9,335 nt of DNA, taken from Gemmatimonadota bacterium. Its GTDB lineage: Bacteria; Gemmatimonadota; Gemmatimonadetes; Longimicrobiales; Longimicrobiaceae. Positions within the stretch are counted from its first letter, which is position 1; each line of letters begins with the position of its first letter. A program made the translations under genes and the position numbers. Below the pieces are notes generated by a model. It was not told the DNA's origin, ran no database searches, and saw only the letters and a program-made list of their open reading frames with translations. Below are positions 1 through 5,672 of the stretch, piece by piece. The DNA lies in NCBI GenBank assembly GCA_019348475.1, contig JAHWJJ010000151.1, positions 1-9,335 on the forward strand. Direction: 5' to 3'.

Positions 1-245
1 TCGGAGCTACTGTTATTGGGAAGTCGAGGGGTTTGGCCCCAAGAACAGTTCAATGGTGCGCAAAGCTGATCTTTTTCAGCACACGACCTCGAGCCCCAGA
101 GACGGGCGAATCCACTCGCGCGAACTCTCCGCCCGCTGGCCGTGCGCCCGGCCTCTTGTGCGCCCGGCGGTGTGCCGCGCATCTTGGGGTAGACGGAACG
201 CGCCGGCCGCTCGATCGTTGCCGCGCACGCCCCCCCGATCCTCCC
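1..245. other. Leader region upstream of the Ere-like gene, no gene seen
   Basis: An open frame continues upstream of the Ere-like gene to position 33. This stretch has low third-position GC and many A/T-ending codons, unlike the gene body, so I read it as non-coding. A small inverted repeat GCTGA/TCAGC (65-69 and 76-80, T-rich loop) is the only structure I notice. No recognisable promoter or Shine-Dalgarno sequence is visible. Confidence 0.4.
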
Positions 246-1559
246 ATGCGAAATCCCCGGTCACCCATCCGCCGCTCGCTGCGCGCGGTCGCCGCCGCCG
301 TGGGCGCGAGCGGACGCCTCTCCGCGCCGCCCGGGGCGGCCGCCCAGCAGCCGGCCGACTCCGCGGCGGTCGCGGCGCGCGACACGGCGTACATGGACAG
401 CGTCTTTCGCGCCCACAGCCACACGCTCGCGCTGCGCGACGGGCGGCTGGAGGGGGAGGGTGCGCGCTTTCTGGTGGAGGCGACGGCGCGGGCCCAGTTC
501 GTCATGATCGGCGAGTCGCACAACGAGGCGGAAGTCCCCCGCTTTACCGCGGCGCTGTTCGACACGCTGCACCGCGCGCACGGCTTCGACCACTTCGCCA
601 TCGAGTACGGTCCCGTACTGGGCCGCATGCTCTCCGCGCCCGGCGTGCGGGGGCGTGACGCGGCCGGCTTCGAGCTCGCGCGCCGCTATCCGCACGCGTT
701 CCAGTTCTGGACGGACGAGGAGGTCGCCGCCATCGCCGCCATGGGGCGCCGGTCCACGGCGGCCGGCGCGCCGATCTGGGGGCTGGACAACGAGTGGGGC
801 GCGCTCCACGTGCTCGACCGCCTGGTGGAGCTGGCGCCGGACGCCGCCGCCCGCACCGCCGCCCGGCGGATGGCCGACGCCGCCCGGGCGATCGAGTCGT
901 CCCGCGCGCAGAGGCCGGACGGCGGTGTCGCCCGCTACATCAGCGATGCCGACTCCGCGGAGTTCGATGCGCTGCGGGCGGCGTTCCGCCAGCCGGCGGG
1001 GAGCGAGGCGGCATGGCTGATCGATGCGCTGGAGCTCTCCAACCGCGTCTACGTGCACAACGGCGCCGCGAACCGCGGCGAACCCGTGGGCCACCGCGCC
1101 AATCGCGAGCGCGAGCAGTACATGAAGGCCCAGTTCATGGACCACTACCGGGCGGCCCAGCGGGCCGGCGACTCGCTCCCGCGCGTGCTGCTGAAGTTCG
1201 GCAGCCTGCACGGCGGCAAGGGGCGCAGCGCCCGCATCGGCATCCTCACACTCGGCAACTTCGTGCACGAGTTCGCCACCTCGAACGGCAGCGAGTCGTT
1301 CCACGTGGCCGCCTGGCTGGTGAACGAGCCCGGCGTCCACTGGTCGCTGACGGAGGAGCCGCCGTATCTGCCGCTGGCGCGGGCCGGCTCGCCCACGGCG
1401 TGGACCGTGGTGGACCTGCGCCCCATCCGCGAGCTCTCCTGGGCCGGCCGGCTCCCCCGGCTGAGCCGCGACCTTCGCGATCTGCTCTTCGCCTACGACG
1501 CCGTTCTGCTGATCGGCGGCGGCCTGCCAGGGACGCGAACCCGGCTGGAAGCGCGCTGA
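246..1559 (+). CDS. Secreted erythromycin-esterase-like protein (EreA/ChaN/TraB-Tiki type fold)
   Basis: A 437-aa protein. The N-terminus is basic (MRNPRSPIRR), followed by an Ala-rich stretch and AAAQQ, which reads as a weak export signal ending near residue 35. The superfamily signature is two GxxH motifs: GESH at about 89-92 after a hydrophobic strand (FVMI), and GSLH at about 319-322 after LLKF. Between them are an acidic residue in AIEYGP (E120), an FWTDEE segment (about 154-159) and an NREREQYM segment (about 286-293). The last resembles the R-rich-to-M element of erythromycin esterases. In this superfamily paired GxxH His and Glu residues form the active or metal site. Substrate is unknown: EreA hydrolyses macrolide lactones, but relatives include haem-binding ChaN and Tiki peptidases. 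The start at 246 is chosen because upstream codons look non-coding; no clear ribosome site supports it. Function as a resistance gene is not shown. Confidence 0.75.
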   Translation: MRNPRSPIRRSLRAVAAAVGASGRLSAPPGAAAQQPADSAAVAARDTAYMDSVFRAHSHTLALRDGRLEGEGARFLVEATARAQFVMIGESHNEAEVPRFTAALFDTLHRAHGFDHFAIEYGPVLGRMLSAPGVRGRDAAGFELARRYPHAFQFWTDEEVAAIAAMGRRSTAAGAPIWGLDNEWGALHVLDRLVELAPDAAARTAARRMADAARAIESSRAQRPDGGVARYISDADSAEFDALRAAFRQPAGSEAAWLIDALELSNRVYVHNGAANRGEPVGHRANREREQYMKAQFMDHYRAAQRAGDSLPRVLLKFGSLHGGKGRSARIGILTLGNFVHEFATSNGSESFHVAAWLVNEPGVHWSLTEEPPYLPLARAGSPTAWTVVDLRPIRELSWAGRLPRLSRDLRDLLFAYDAVLLIGGGLPGTRTRLEAR

Positions 1560-1964
1560 CCGGGCCCTTCCGGCACCGCGGACCCAACGTGGGGAGGTAC
1601 GGCCGCAGGATAGGGAGGTCTCCCGATACCGCCGCAATCGACCCGGCGGCATACTGGTAGCGCCACCCACAGCGGCGGCGTACGGCGTCGGGGAGCCCGC
1701 TCCGGCAGAGCTACGTCACCGAAGAGACTGCGTATATCTCGCCCCCGACGAGACGCTGCTGCGTGAGCACGCGGTGCGCGGCGGCTTCCCCCGCGACCCG
1801 CAATCCAGGGGGTGAGCACGATCATCGTTCCCGGCACGGCGCAGGTCTCCGCGCCCTCGGGCGCGATGAGCTGACGCCCGGCGGAACCCCGGCCTCTCGC
1901 GCGTGCCAGGCGCCGGGCTTCGCTGCCCTGAACCCTTCCGAGCCCCCCACACGAGGAACCGACG
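1560..1964. other. Intergenic gap of about 400 bp, no convincing gene
   Basis: Open frames here (both strands) lack the codon pattern of the neighbours and a ribosome site, so I call none. Visible structure is limited. GGGAGGT occurs at 1592-1598 and again at 1613-1619, 21 bp apart. The second copy is part of the short palindrome GGGAG-GT-CTCCC (1613-1624). A TATATC hexamer lies at 1733-1738 but has no good -35 at normal spacing. The promoter of the downstream secreted-protein gene should lie in the right half, but I cannot fix its position. Confidence 0.5.
1953..1958 (+). promoter_or_regulatory. Ribosome binding site of the secreted protein gene
   Basis: GAGGAA lies six bases before the ATG at 1965 and is a good match to the Shine-Dalgarno consensus. 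It fixes the start of the secreted 180-aa protein. Confidence 0.75.
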
Positions 1965-2507
1965 ATGAAGCCGATCCGCAGCACCTCCGCCCTGCTCGTG
2001 TTCCCTCTGCTCGCCGCGGCCGGCCTCCTGGCCTTCGACGCGGGTGCGCAGGACCCGCCAGGCCCCGACGCCGGCTCCCGCGAAGCGAGTGCGGAGACGC
2101 GGGTGCCGGCCGCGGTGCCGAGTTCCGGCGAAACGTACGTGGTGACCGTCGGCAGCGGCCCCTTCGCGGGGACGTACCGGGGCACCGACGAACTGAACTG
2201 CATCATCGGCGACGAGACCTGGTCGGCGGACTTCGACGAGGACCGCGACCGCGGCGTCACGGCGCTGCTGGTGCACCTGGAGGGCGTTTCCGAGACGGGA
2301 GGCACCACCGAGGACGCCCACCTGTCCGTGATGTTCGGCCGGCCGGGTGAACCGGGTTTCGGCGCCGTCGGGGCCGGTGCCAGCACGGGGGGAGCTCTCC
2401 GGGCCACGGCGGAGCGAGACGGGGCCGACGCGGTCATGCGGCTGGAGGGCACGACGTCGTACGGAGCGGCGGTCACCGCGACGGTCCGCTGCCGCTCGGT
2501 GGATTGA
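1965..2507 (+). CDS. Small secreted protein of unknown function
   Basis: A 180-aa protein with a clear cleavable signal peptide: MKPIR, a hydrophobic core (about 9-24), and probable cleavage after AGA at residue 28, before Gln-Asp. A Pro/Ala/Glu-rich linker (about 29-55) leads into a compact domain rich in beta-prone residues. That domain starts with TYVVTVGSGPFAGTY and contains NCIIGDETW and, near the end, TVRCRSVD. Only two cysteines remain in the mature part (C79 and C176, one near each end of the domain), so a single disulfide closing a beta-sandwich-like domain is plausible for an exported protein. The domain is acidic and glycine-rich, without catalytic motifs I recognise. The gene stands alone with its own ribosome site, and a large palindrome follows its stop. 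I do not recognise the family. Confidence 0.8.
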   Translation: MKPIRSTSALLVFPLLAAAGLLAFDAGAQDPPGPDAGSREASAETRVPAAVPSSGETYVVTVGSGPFAGTYRGTDELNCIIGDETWSADFDEDRDRGVTALLVHLEGVSETGGTTEDAHLSVMFGRPGEPGFGAVGAGASTGGALRATAERDGADAVMRLEGTTSYGAAVTATVRCRSVD

Positions 2508-2546
2508 GCCCCATCTCATGCACGGGGCGGGCGTCGTCGCCTGGTT

Positions 2547-2622
2547 CGGGGTCGCTGCGGTCTTTTATGCTCCTCCTGGTCGAGTGGAATCCTCCAGATC
2601 GAGCATAACCGCAGCGGCCCCG
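2547..2622. repeat. Long imperfect palindrome downstream of the secreted protein gene
   Basis: The left arm (2547-2572) and right arm (2601-2622) pair over 22 positions. There is one G-T wobble (2552/2617) and a four-base bulge TCTT (2561-2564) on the left arm. Core pairings are CGCTGCGG with CCGCAGCG and TTATGCTC with GAGCATAA. The 28-base loop holds a further CTGG/CCAG pairing. It starts 39 bases after the stop of the secreted protein gene, and both flanking genes point toward it. It could act as a convergent transcription terminator by structure alone, since no T-tract follows on either strand. Alternatively it could be a small palindromic dispersed element. Only the base pairing is directly seen. 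Confidence 0.7.
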
Positions 2623-2665
2623 TTGGCTACACGGGATCTCAGGATGACTGCCGGCGGGCTTCGAT

Positions 2666-2690
2666 GGGTCAGGGGGTCTGCCCCCGACCC
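2666..2690. terminator. Compact GC hairpin after the lipoprotein gene
   Basis: GGGTC-A-GGGGG, tetraloop TCTG, then CCCCC-GACCC gives ten GC-rich pairs with a single bulged A (2671). It lies nine bases past the stop of the minus-strand lipoprotein gene, where a terminator would be expected. It lacks a following U-tract on the minus strand, so it is not a canonical intrinsic terminator. It may instead be a 3'-end stabilising hairpin or a dispersed repeat. Confidence 0.45.
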
Positions 2691-2698
2691 CCGCAATC

Positions 2699-3334
2699 TT
2701 ACATGATCGGCCGGTCCGGATCGTTGCCGCTGGGCGGCGGGGTGAACATCAGCCCGGAGGTGTAGGGCGTCATCTGCCCGTTCTTCATCATCGTCACCTG
2801 CTCGCCGTACATCCGTCGCGCGTCCTCCACCGTCCGCCGCCCCGTCGCGATCTCGTTCGCCAGGTTCAGCGCCAGGAAGTTCGCTCCTTCCTTGTCGCAC
2901 CGCGCCGAGATCTCGCCCTTGGTGCGCTCTACGATCACGCTGCCGTCGTACATGGCCAGGTCGTCGTAGCGGTCCAGCGGCGCGCGGTAGTCCACCACCT
3001 GCTCCAGCAGGTCCGGGTGCGGCATGGGAAAGTGGTGGGGCACGGTGTCGCGGTAGACGATGGTGCGCTTCCACGGGCCGTTGTTGTGCCACACCAGCAT
3101 GCTGGCCGTGGCCTCGCTGGGGGCTCCGTACTTCTGGATGATGGTCTGCGCCACCTCGCGCGACGTCTGCGGCCAGCCCGCGATCACCGCCGACGCGGGC
3201 TGCCCCATCGCCGCGCCCATGGCCGTCCCCGGCGTGGTGCCCGCCGTCGCGGCCCCGCACCCCGCCGTCGCCGCCACCACGGCGGCCGACGCCATCCCCA
3301 GCACCTGCGTACGCAGGCTCTGCGTCCGTGTCAT
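2699..3334 (-). CDS. Putative lipoprotein of a conserved uncharacterised family
   Basis: A 211-aa protein. The start at 3334 is chosen over an ATG nine codons upstream because GGGAGG (3341-3346) sits six bases before it. The N-terminus (MTRTQS, then a hydrophobic Ala/Val stretch) ends in TAGC with Cys26. This is a lipobox-like site, although Thr at -3 is not ideal. A low-complexity Gly/Ala/Thr linker follows. The conserved-looking core begins with a helix and KYGAPSEAT, then has WHNNGPWK (82-89), VYRDTVPHHFP, VDYRAPLDRYDDL, YDGSVIVERTKGEISARCDKE (to about 149) and NFLALNLANEI (to about 162). From memory, this pattern recurs in hypothetical proteins of several Gram-negative phyla; no function is known to me. 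The cell location would be the envelope. The gene is divergent from a GntR regulator, which probably controls it. Confidence 0.82.
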   Translation of the reverse strand: MTRTQSLRTQVLGMASAAVVAATAGCGAATAGTTPGTAMGAAMGQPASAVIAGWPQTSREVAQTIIQKYGAPSEATASMLVWHNNGPWKRTIVYRDTVPHHFPMPHPDLLEQVVDYRAPLDRYDDLAMYDGSVIVERTKGEISARCDKEGANFLALNLANEIATGRRTVEDARRMYGEQVTMMKNGQMTPYTSGLMFTPPPSGNDPDRPIM

Positions 3335-3340
3335 CCTCCA

Positions 3341-3346
3341 CCTCCC
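3341..3346 (-). promoter_or_regulatory. Ribosome binding site of the lipoprotein gene
   Basis: On the minus strand this reads GGGAGG, six bases before the ATG at 3334. It decides the start in favour of 3334 over the upstream in-frame ATG at 3361, which has no such site. A second GGAGG (3335-3339) directly abuts the ATG and is too close to be the main site. Confidence 0.75.
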
Positions 3347-3354
3347 GTCGAGCG

Positions 3355-3374
3355 TGAACAAAGATTGAACAATC
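3355..3374. promoter_or_regulatory. TGAACAA direct repeats, candidate operator
   Basis: TGAACAA occurs at 3355-3361 and 3366-3372, exactly 11 bp apart (one helical turn). The second copy is part of a perfect short palindrome GATTG-AA-CAATC (3363-3374). They cover the candidate -10 and start-site area of the minus-strand lipoprotein promoter, a classic repressor position. A third TGAACA lies at 3416-3421, inside the larger palindrome. Protein binding is inference. Confidence 0.5.
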
Positions 3375-3392
3375 GGTCGGCACGGTCTGCAA
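3364..3392 (-). promoter_or_regulatory. Candidate sigma70-like promoter of the lipoprotein gene
   Basis: On the minus strand, TTGCAG (3392-3387) and TTCAAT (3369-3364) are separated by 17 bases. They match the -35 and -10 consensus at 3/6 and 4/6 positions. Transcription would begin near 3357, about 23 bases before the start codon, leaving room for the ribosome site at 3341-3346. The match is moderate, so this is a candidate only. Confidence 0.35.
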
Positions 3393-3405
3393 GCGTCGCG
3401 CCAGG

Positions 3406-3429
3406 CTGTTGCATTTGAACATGCTACAG
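3406..3429. promoter_or_regulatory. 24-bp palindrome, probable GntR operator
   Basis: The left arm CTGTTGCAT (3406-3414) and right arm ATGCTACAG (3421-3429) are complementary at 8 of 9 positions around a TTGAAC spacer. It lies between the divergent lipoprotein and GntR genes, 100 bp before the GntR start. Size and symmetry fit a dimeric winged-helix regulator site. Autoregulation and control of the lipoprotein are inferred from position. Confidence 0.55.
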
Positions 3430-3528
3430 TTGTGGGCGACGGCGGGGTTCTGTTGCATCCACCGGGGGTACGGCTCTGGCGTGGAGGGGGCGGGGGAGGA
3501 TGGCGGAGGGGCGCGTTCAGGGAGAACG

Positions 3529-4491
3529 ATGGCGCATCGAAGAAACGACATCGCCGACCGCCTGCGGCAGCGGATCGTGGCGGGGCTGCACCTGGGAGTG
3601 GTGGCGGGCGGCCAGCGCCTGCCCAGCGTGCGGGTGCTGGCTTCCGAGCTGTCGGCGGATCCGCGCGTGGTGCTGGCGGCCTACCGCGAGCTGCAAGCGG
3701 AGGGGCTGGTGGAGGTGCGCCCCAGGTCGGGGATCTACGTGGCCGCGGCCGCGGGGGAGAAGGGCGAGGCGCTGCCGCAGCTTGCGGAGTGGGTGGTGGA
3801 CGTGCTGGTGCAGGCGCTGGGCCGCGGGGTGCCGGCCATCGAGTTCCCCGAGCGGGTGCGCCGCTGCCTGCGGACGGTGCGGTTTCGCACGGCGTGCATC
3901 GAGTGCAACCGCGACCAGATCACCGGCCTGTGCAGGGAATTGCGCGACGACTACGGGCTGGATACGCACGGAGTGGAGCTTCAGGCGCTCGGCGGCGGGG
4001 AGCTGCCGGATGACGTGCGCGCCGCGGACCTGCTGGTGACAACGCCCTTTCATGCGGCCCAGGTGCAGCGCGTGGCGCAGGCGCTGGGAAAGCCGTGGAT
4101 GGCGGTGCACCTGCGCGCCGGCTTTCTGCGCGAGGTGGAGCGCTTTCTGGACCAGGGGCCGGTCTACTTCGTGGCGACGGACCCGCGCTTTGCCGAAAAG
4201 CTTCGGCTGATCTTTACCCCCGCCGCGCGCGCGGAGAACCTGCGCCCGCTGATCGTGGGACGCGACGACCTGGCGCAGGTGCCGGAGAATGCCCCCACGT
4301 ACGTGATGTCCGCCGCCCGCCCCATGCTGCAGGACCTGCCCCTGCGCGCCCGTCTGGTCCCCGCGCCGCGCGTGTTCTCCGATGAATCCGCGCGCGAGCT
4401 GCTGTCGTTCATCGTCCGCTCCAACATGGCCGCTATCCGGGACGGCACGGCGCCGACGCCGCCATCTGCGGAGACGGCGGACGAGGGCTGA
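3529..4491 (+). CDS. GntR-family transcriptional regulator with an uncharacterised C-terminal domain
   Basis: A 320-aa protein. Residues 1-72 form a GntR winged helix. DIADRLRQRIVAGLHLG is the first helix, RLPSVRVLASELSADPRVVLAAYREL the helix-turn-helix, and GLVEVRPRSGIYVA the wing. The rest (about 85-300) is not an aminotransferase (MocR), FCD or UTRA domain as far as I can tell. It contains a CxxC (ACIECNRDQ, C123 and C126), further Cys at 113 and 135, LLVTTPFHAAQV (169-180) and alternating strand-helix segments. The layout resembles a two-lobed ligand-binding domain. Ligand or metal sensing is possible but unproven. The start at 3529 is chosen because AGGGAG (3519-3524) precedes it and residues before it look non-coding; an in-frame ATG at 3409 lies inside the palindrome. 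It is divergent from the lipoprotein gene and probably represses it. Confidence 0.88.
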   Translation: MAHRRNDIADRLRQRIVAGLHLGVVAGGQRLPSVRVLASELSADPRVVLAAYRELQAEGLVEVRPRSGIYVAAAAGEKGEALPQLAEWVVDVLVQALGRGVPAIEFPERVRRCLRTVRFRTACIECNRDQITGLCRELRDDYGLDTHGVELQALGGGELPDDVRAADLLVTTPFHAAQVQRVAQALGKPWMAVHLRAGFLREVERFLDQGPVYFVATDPRFAEKLRLIFTPAARAENLRPLIVGRDDLAQVPENAPTYVMSAARPMLQDLPLRARLVPAPRVFSDESARELLSFIVRSNMAAIRDGTAPTPPSAETADEG

Positions 4492-4655
4492 TGGCCATGA
4501 ACGCCCGCCAGAGCCGATGCGGATGCTGCGTACCGGCTTTCCACGCGGGGCACAGATGGTCGCTGCTGAGTGGAAGTGATGCCTCGGTTGCGCCCCGTCG
4601 GCGTGCGTCTGATCTTGCGTCGACCGACCCCGGCCAACCCTCTCCCGCGAAGACG

Positions 4656-4856
4656 ATGAGCGAGACAGCCCCGGATTCCACCGAGCGCATTCGAGCACAG
4701 GCCGCAGCCGAAGAGCGCGCGGCCATCCTGCAGATCATCGAGCGGTACGCCCGGCAGCTCTTTCACGGACACGGTGCCGGTGGAGCGCAGGTTCTGCAGC
4801 AGATCATCGACGAAATCGGTCGTCGCGACGAAGCGGAAACCGCGCAGCAGCCGTAG
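4656..4856 (+). CDS. Small helical protein of unknown function
   Basis: A 66-aa protein beginning MSETAPDSTERIR. It is almost wholly helix-prone and charged: AAEERAAILQIIERYARQLF, a GHGAGGAQ turn, then VLQQIIDEIGRRDE. This suggests a short helical hairpin or coiled coil. The frame is also open back to an ATG at 4491 that overlaps the GntR stop by one base (121 aa). The extra 55 residues are Cys/Arg/Ser-rich with irregular composition, so I prefer 4656, though no strong ribosome site precedes it. The gene is 165 bp downstream of the GntR gene on the same strand and could be cotranscribed. I do not recognise it, and it could be spurious. Confidence 0.5.
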   Translation: MSETAPDSTERIRAQAAAEERAAILQIIERYARQLFHGHGAGGAQVLQQIIDEIGRRDEAETAQQP

Positions 4857-4950
4857 ATTTTTTCACGCGGAGGACGCGGAGGAAAAGAAAGAGGACGCGG
4901 AGAGCTCCCTCCGTTCTCCGCGTCCTCACTCACTTCCTCGCGTGATGCTT
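4857..4950. repeat. GAGGACGCGGAG repeat hairpin element
   Basis: Two 12-bp direct copies of GAGGACGCGGAG (4870-4881 and 4891-4902, 21 bp apart) are present. The second forms a perfect 13-bp stem with TCTCCGCGTCCTC (4915-4927) around an 11-base loop. Outer arms TCACGCG (4863-4869) and CGCGTGA (4939-4945) also pair, giving an element of about 83 bp. On the minus strand the inner stem is followed by TTTCTTTT, an intrinsic-terminator layout, though no minus-strand gene feeds into it. I recall similar CACGCGGAG-rich sequences between genes in many environmental bacterial genomes, so this is probably a dispersed repeat. Confidence 0.7.
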
Positions 4951-4983
4951 TTGGGGGGCTGCACAGAAGACCGGAGATTCGTA

Positions 4984-4999
4984 TCCGCCGCCCGGCGGA
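4984..4999. promoter_or_regulatory. Short perfect palindrome upstream of the small lipoprotein
   Basis: TCCGCCG-CC-CGGCGGA gives 7-bp perfect arms, ending 63 bp before the GTG start at 5063. Its position would suit an operator or a small RNA hairpin in the leader. GC-rich palindromes of this size arise by chance in such DNA, so confidence is low. Confidence 0.25.
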
Positions 5000-5050
5000 C
5001 GATGGTCGCTTCTCCCCAGCACCCGGTGCGGTGCCACTCCTTCCTCCTGC

Positions 5051-5057
5051 AAAAGGA
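5051..5057 (+). promoter_or_regulatory. Ribosome binding site deciding a GTG start
   Basis: AAAAGGA lies five bases before the GTG at 5063 and supports that codon as the start of the small lipoprotein. Confidence 0.6.
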
Positions 5058-5062
5058 CCTCC

Positions 5063-5494
5063 GTGCCCGTTCTCCGTCTCTCCATCCCCCGCACCGGCTC
5101 CGCTGCTCGGCTGCGGAGCACGCTGTTTCTCCTCGTGTTGCTGGCCGTGGGGGCAAACGGGTGCCAGGAGCGTTCGGGTGAGCCGCGTTCCGGGGAACCG
5201 CCCGCGGGAACGGAGGGCGCCCGGGCAAGCGGCGCCTCCGGTGCGGAGATCGCGGTGGTCCGCGGCCTCGTCCCCGGCGACCGGGCCTGTTACGTGGATC
5301 TGGAGGACGGGCAGGGACAGCGATCGGAGCAGGCGGCCAGCTTCGAATTCTGCGAACGCTCGGAACTGGTCGGCCAGCGCGTGCGGCTCACGCGGGAACG
5401 GACCGCCATCCCCGCGATGTCGTGCCAGGGAGATCCGGAGTGCGCCCAGAGTGATTCCGTGGACCTGATCGTCGCAGCCGAGAAGGATCAGTAA
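5063..5494 (+). CDS. Small four-cysteine lipoprotein of unknown function
   Basis: A 143-aa protein with a GTG start. The leader is basic (RLSIPR, RLR), followed by a strong hydrophobic stretch STLFLLVLLAVGANGC (19-34). Cys34 is the likely lipidated residue, with a lipobox that is loose at -3 (Ala). A Gly/Ser/Pro/Glu linker (35-60) precedes a domain of about 80 residues: IAVVRGLVPGDRACYVDLEDGQG, then FEFCERSELVGQRVRL, then MSCQGDPEC. Cysteines 76, 97, 121 and 127 could form two disulfides. The pattern GD-x-x-CYV-x-L, F-x-x-C, then C-x5-C reminds me of small conserved hypothetical proteins in other phyla (cyanobacteria among them); this is recollection only. An envelope location is expected. 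No enzymatic motif is visible. Confidence 0.78.
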   Translation: MPVLRLSIPRTGSAARLRSTLFLLVLLAVGANGCQERSGEPRSGEPPAGTEGARASGASGAEIAVVRGLVPGDRACYVDLEDGQGQRSEQAASFEFCERSELVGQRVRLTRERTAIPAMSCQGDPECAQSDSVDLIVAAEKDQ

Positions 5495-5672
5495 GGCGCC
5501 CCAGGTCGAGGCAGACCGAAGCGAAGCACGGACCGCAATCGTGCCGAGGGTCGGGACGGCCACCGGGGTGGCGCGCCGAGTCCTGTTCACCCATGAAACC
5601 GACATCCCCGAAGTCCGTACGAGGTTCAGTGGGAATCAACTCGGAACCGCCGCTCCAGTGGAGCCATCTTCC

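Noticed and set aside
261..1670. 469-codon minus-strand frame antisense to the Ere-like gene
   Set aside because: Composition is Arg/Gly/Ala-rich without motifs, while the opposite frame has the paired GxxH motifs.
1812..1874. 20-codon GTG frame in the gap (VSTIIVPGTAQ...)
   Set aside because: It is too short, without supporting context or repeatable features, and could easily be chance.
1493..2476. 327-codon minus-strand frame over the gap and the secreted protein
   Set aside because: It is a Ser/Pro/Arg-rich antisense shadow; the plus-strand frame has a signal peptide and ribosome site.
3517..4698. 393-codon minus-strand frame antisense to the GntR gene
   Set aside because: It is His/Gln/Arg-rich antisense sequence, a shadow of the GntR codons.
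4854..4863. T6 run right after the stop of the small protein as an intrinsic terminator
   Set aside because: The only stem before it (GCGG-AAA-CCGC at 4833-4843) is just four pairs and 14 bases away from the T-run.
4763..5605. 280-codon minus-strand frame over the small lipoprotein region
   Set aside because: It would use the repeat hairpin as coding sequence and has no recognisable domain; the plus-strand lipoprotein is better supported.
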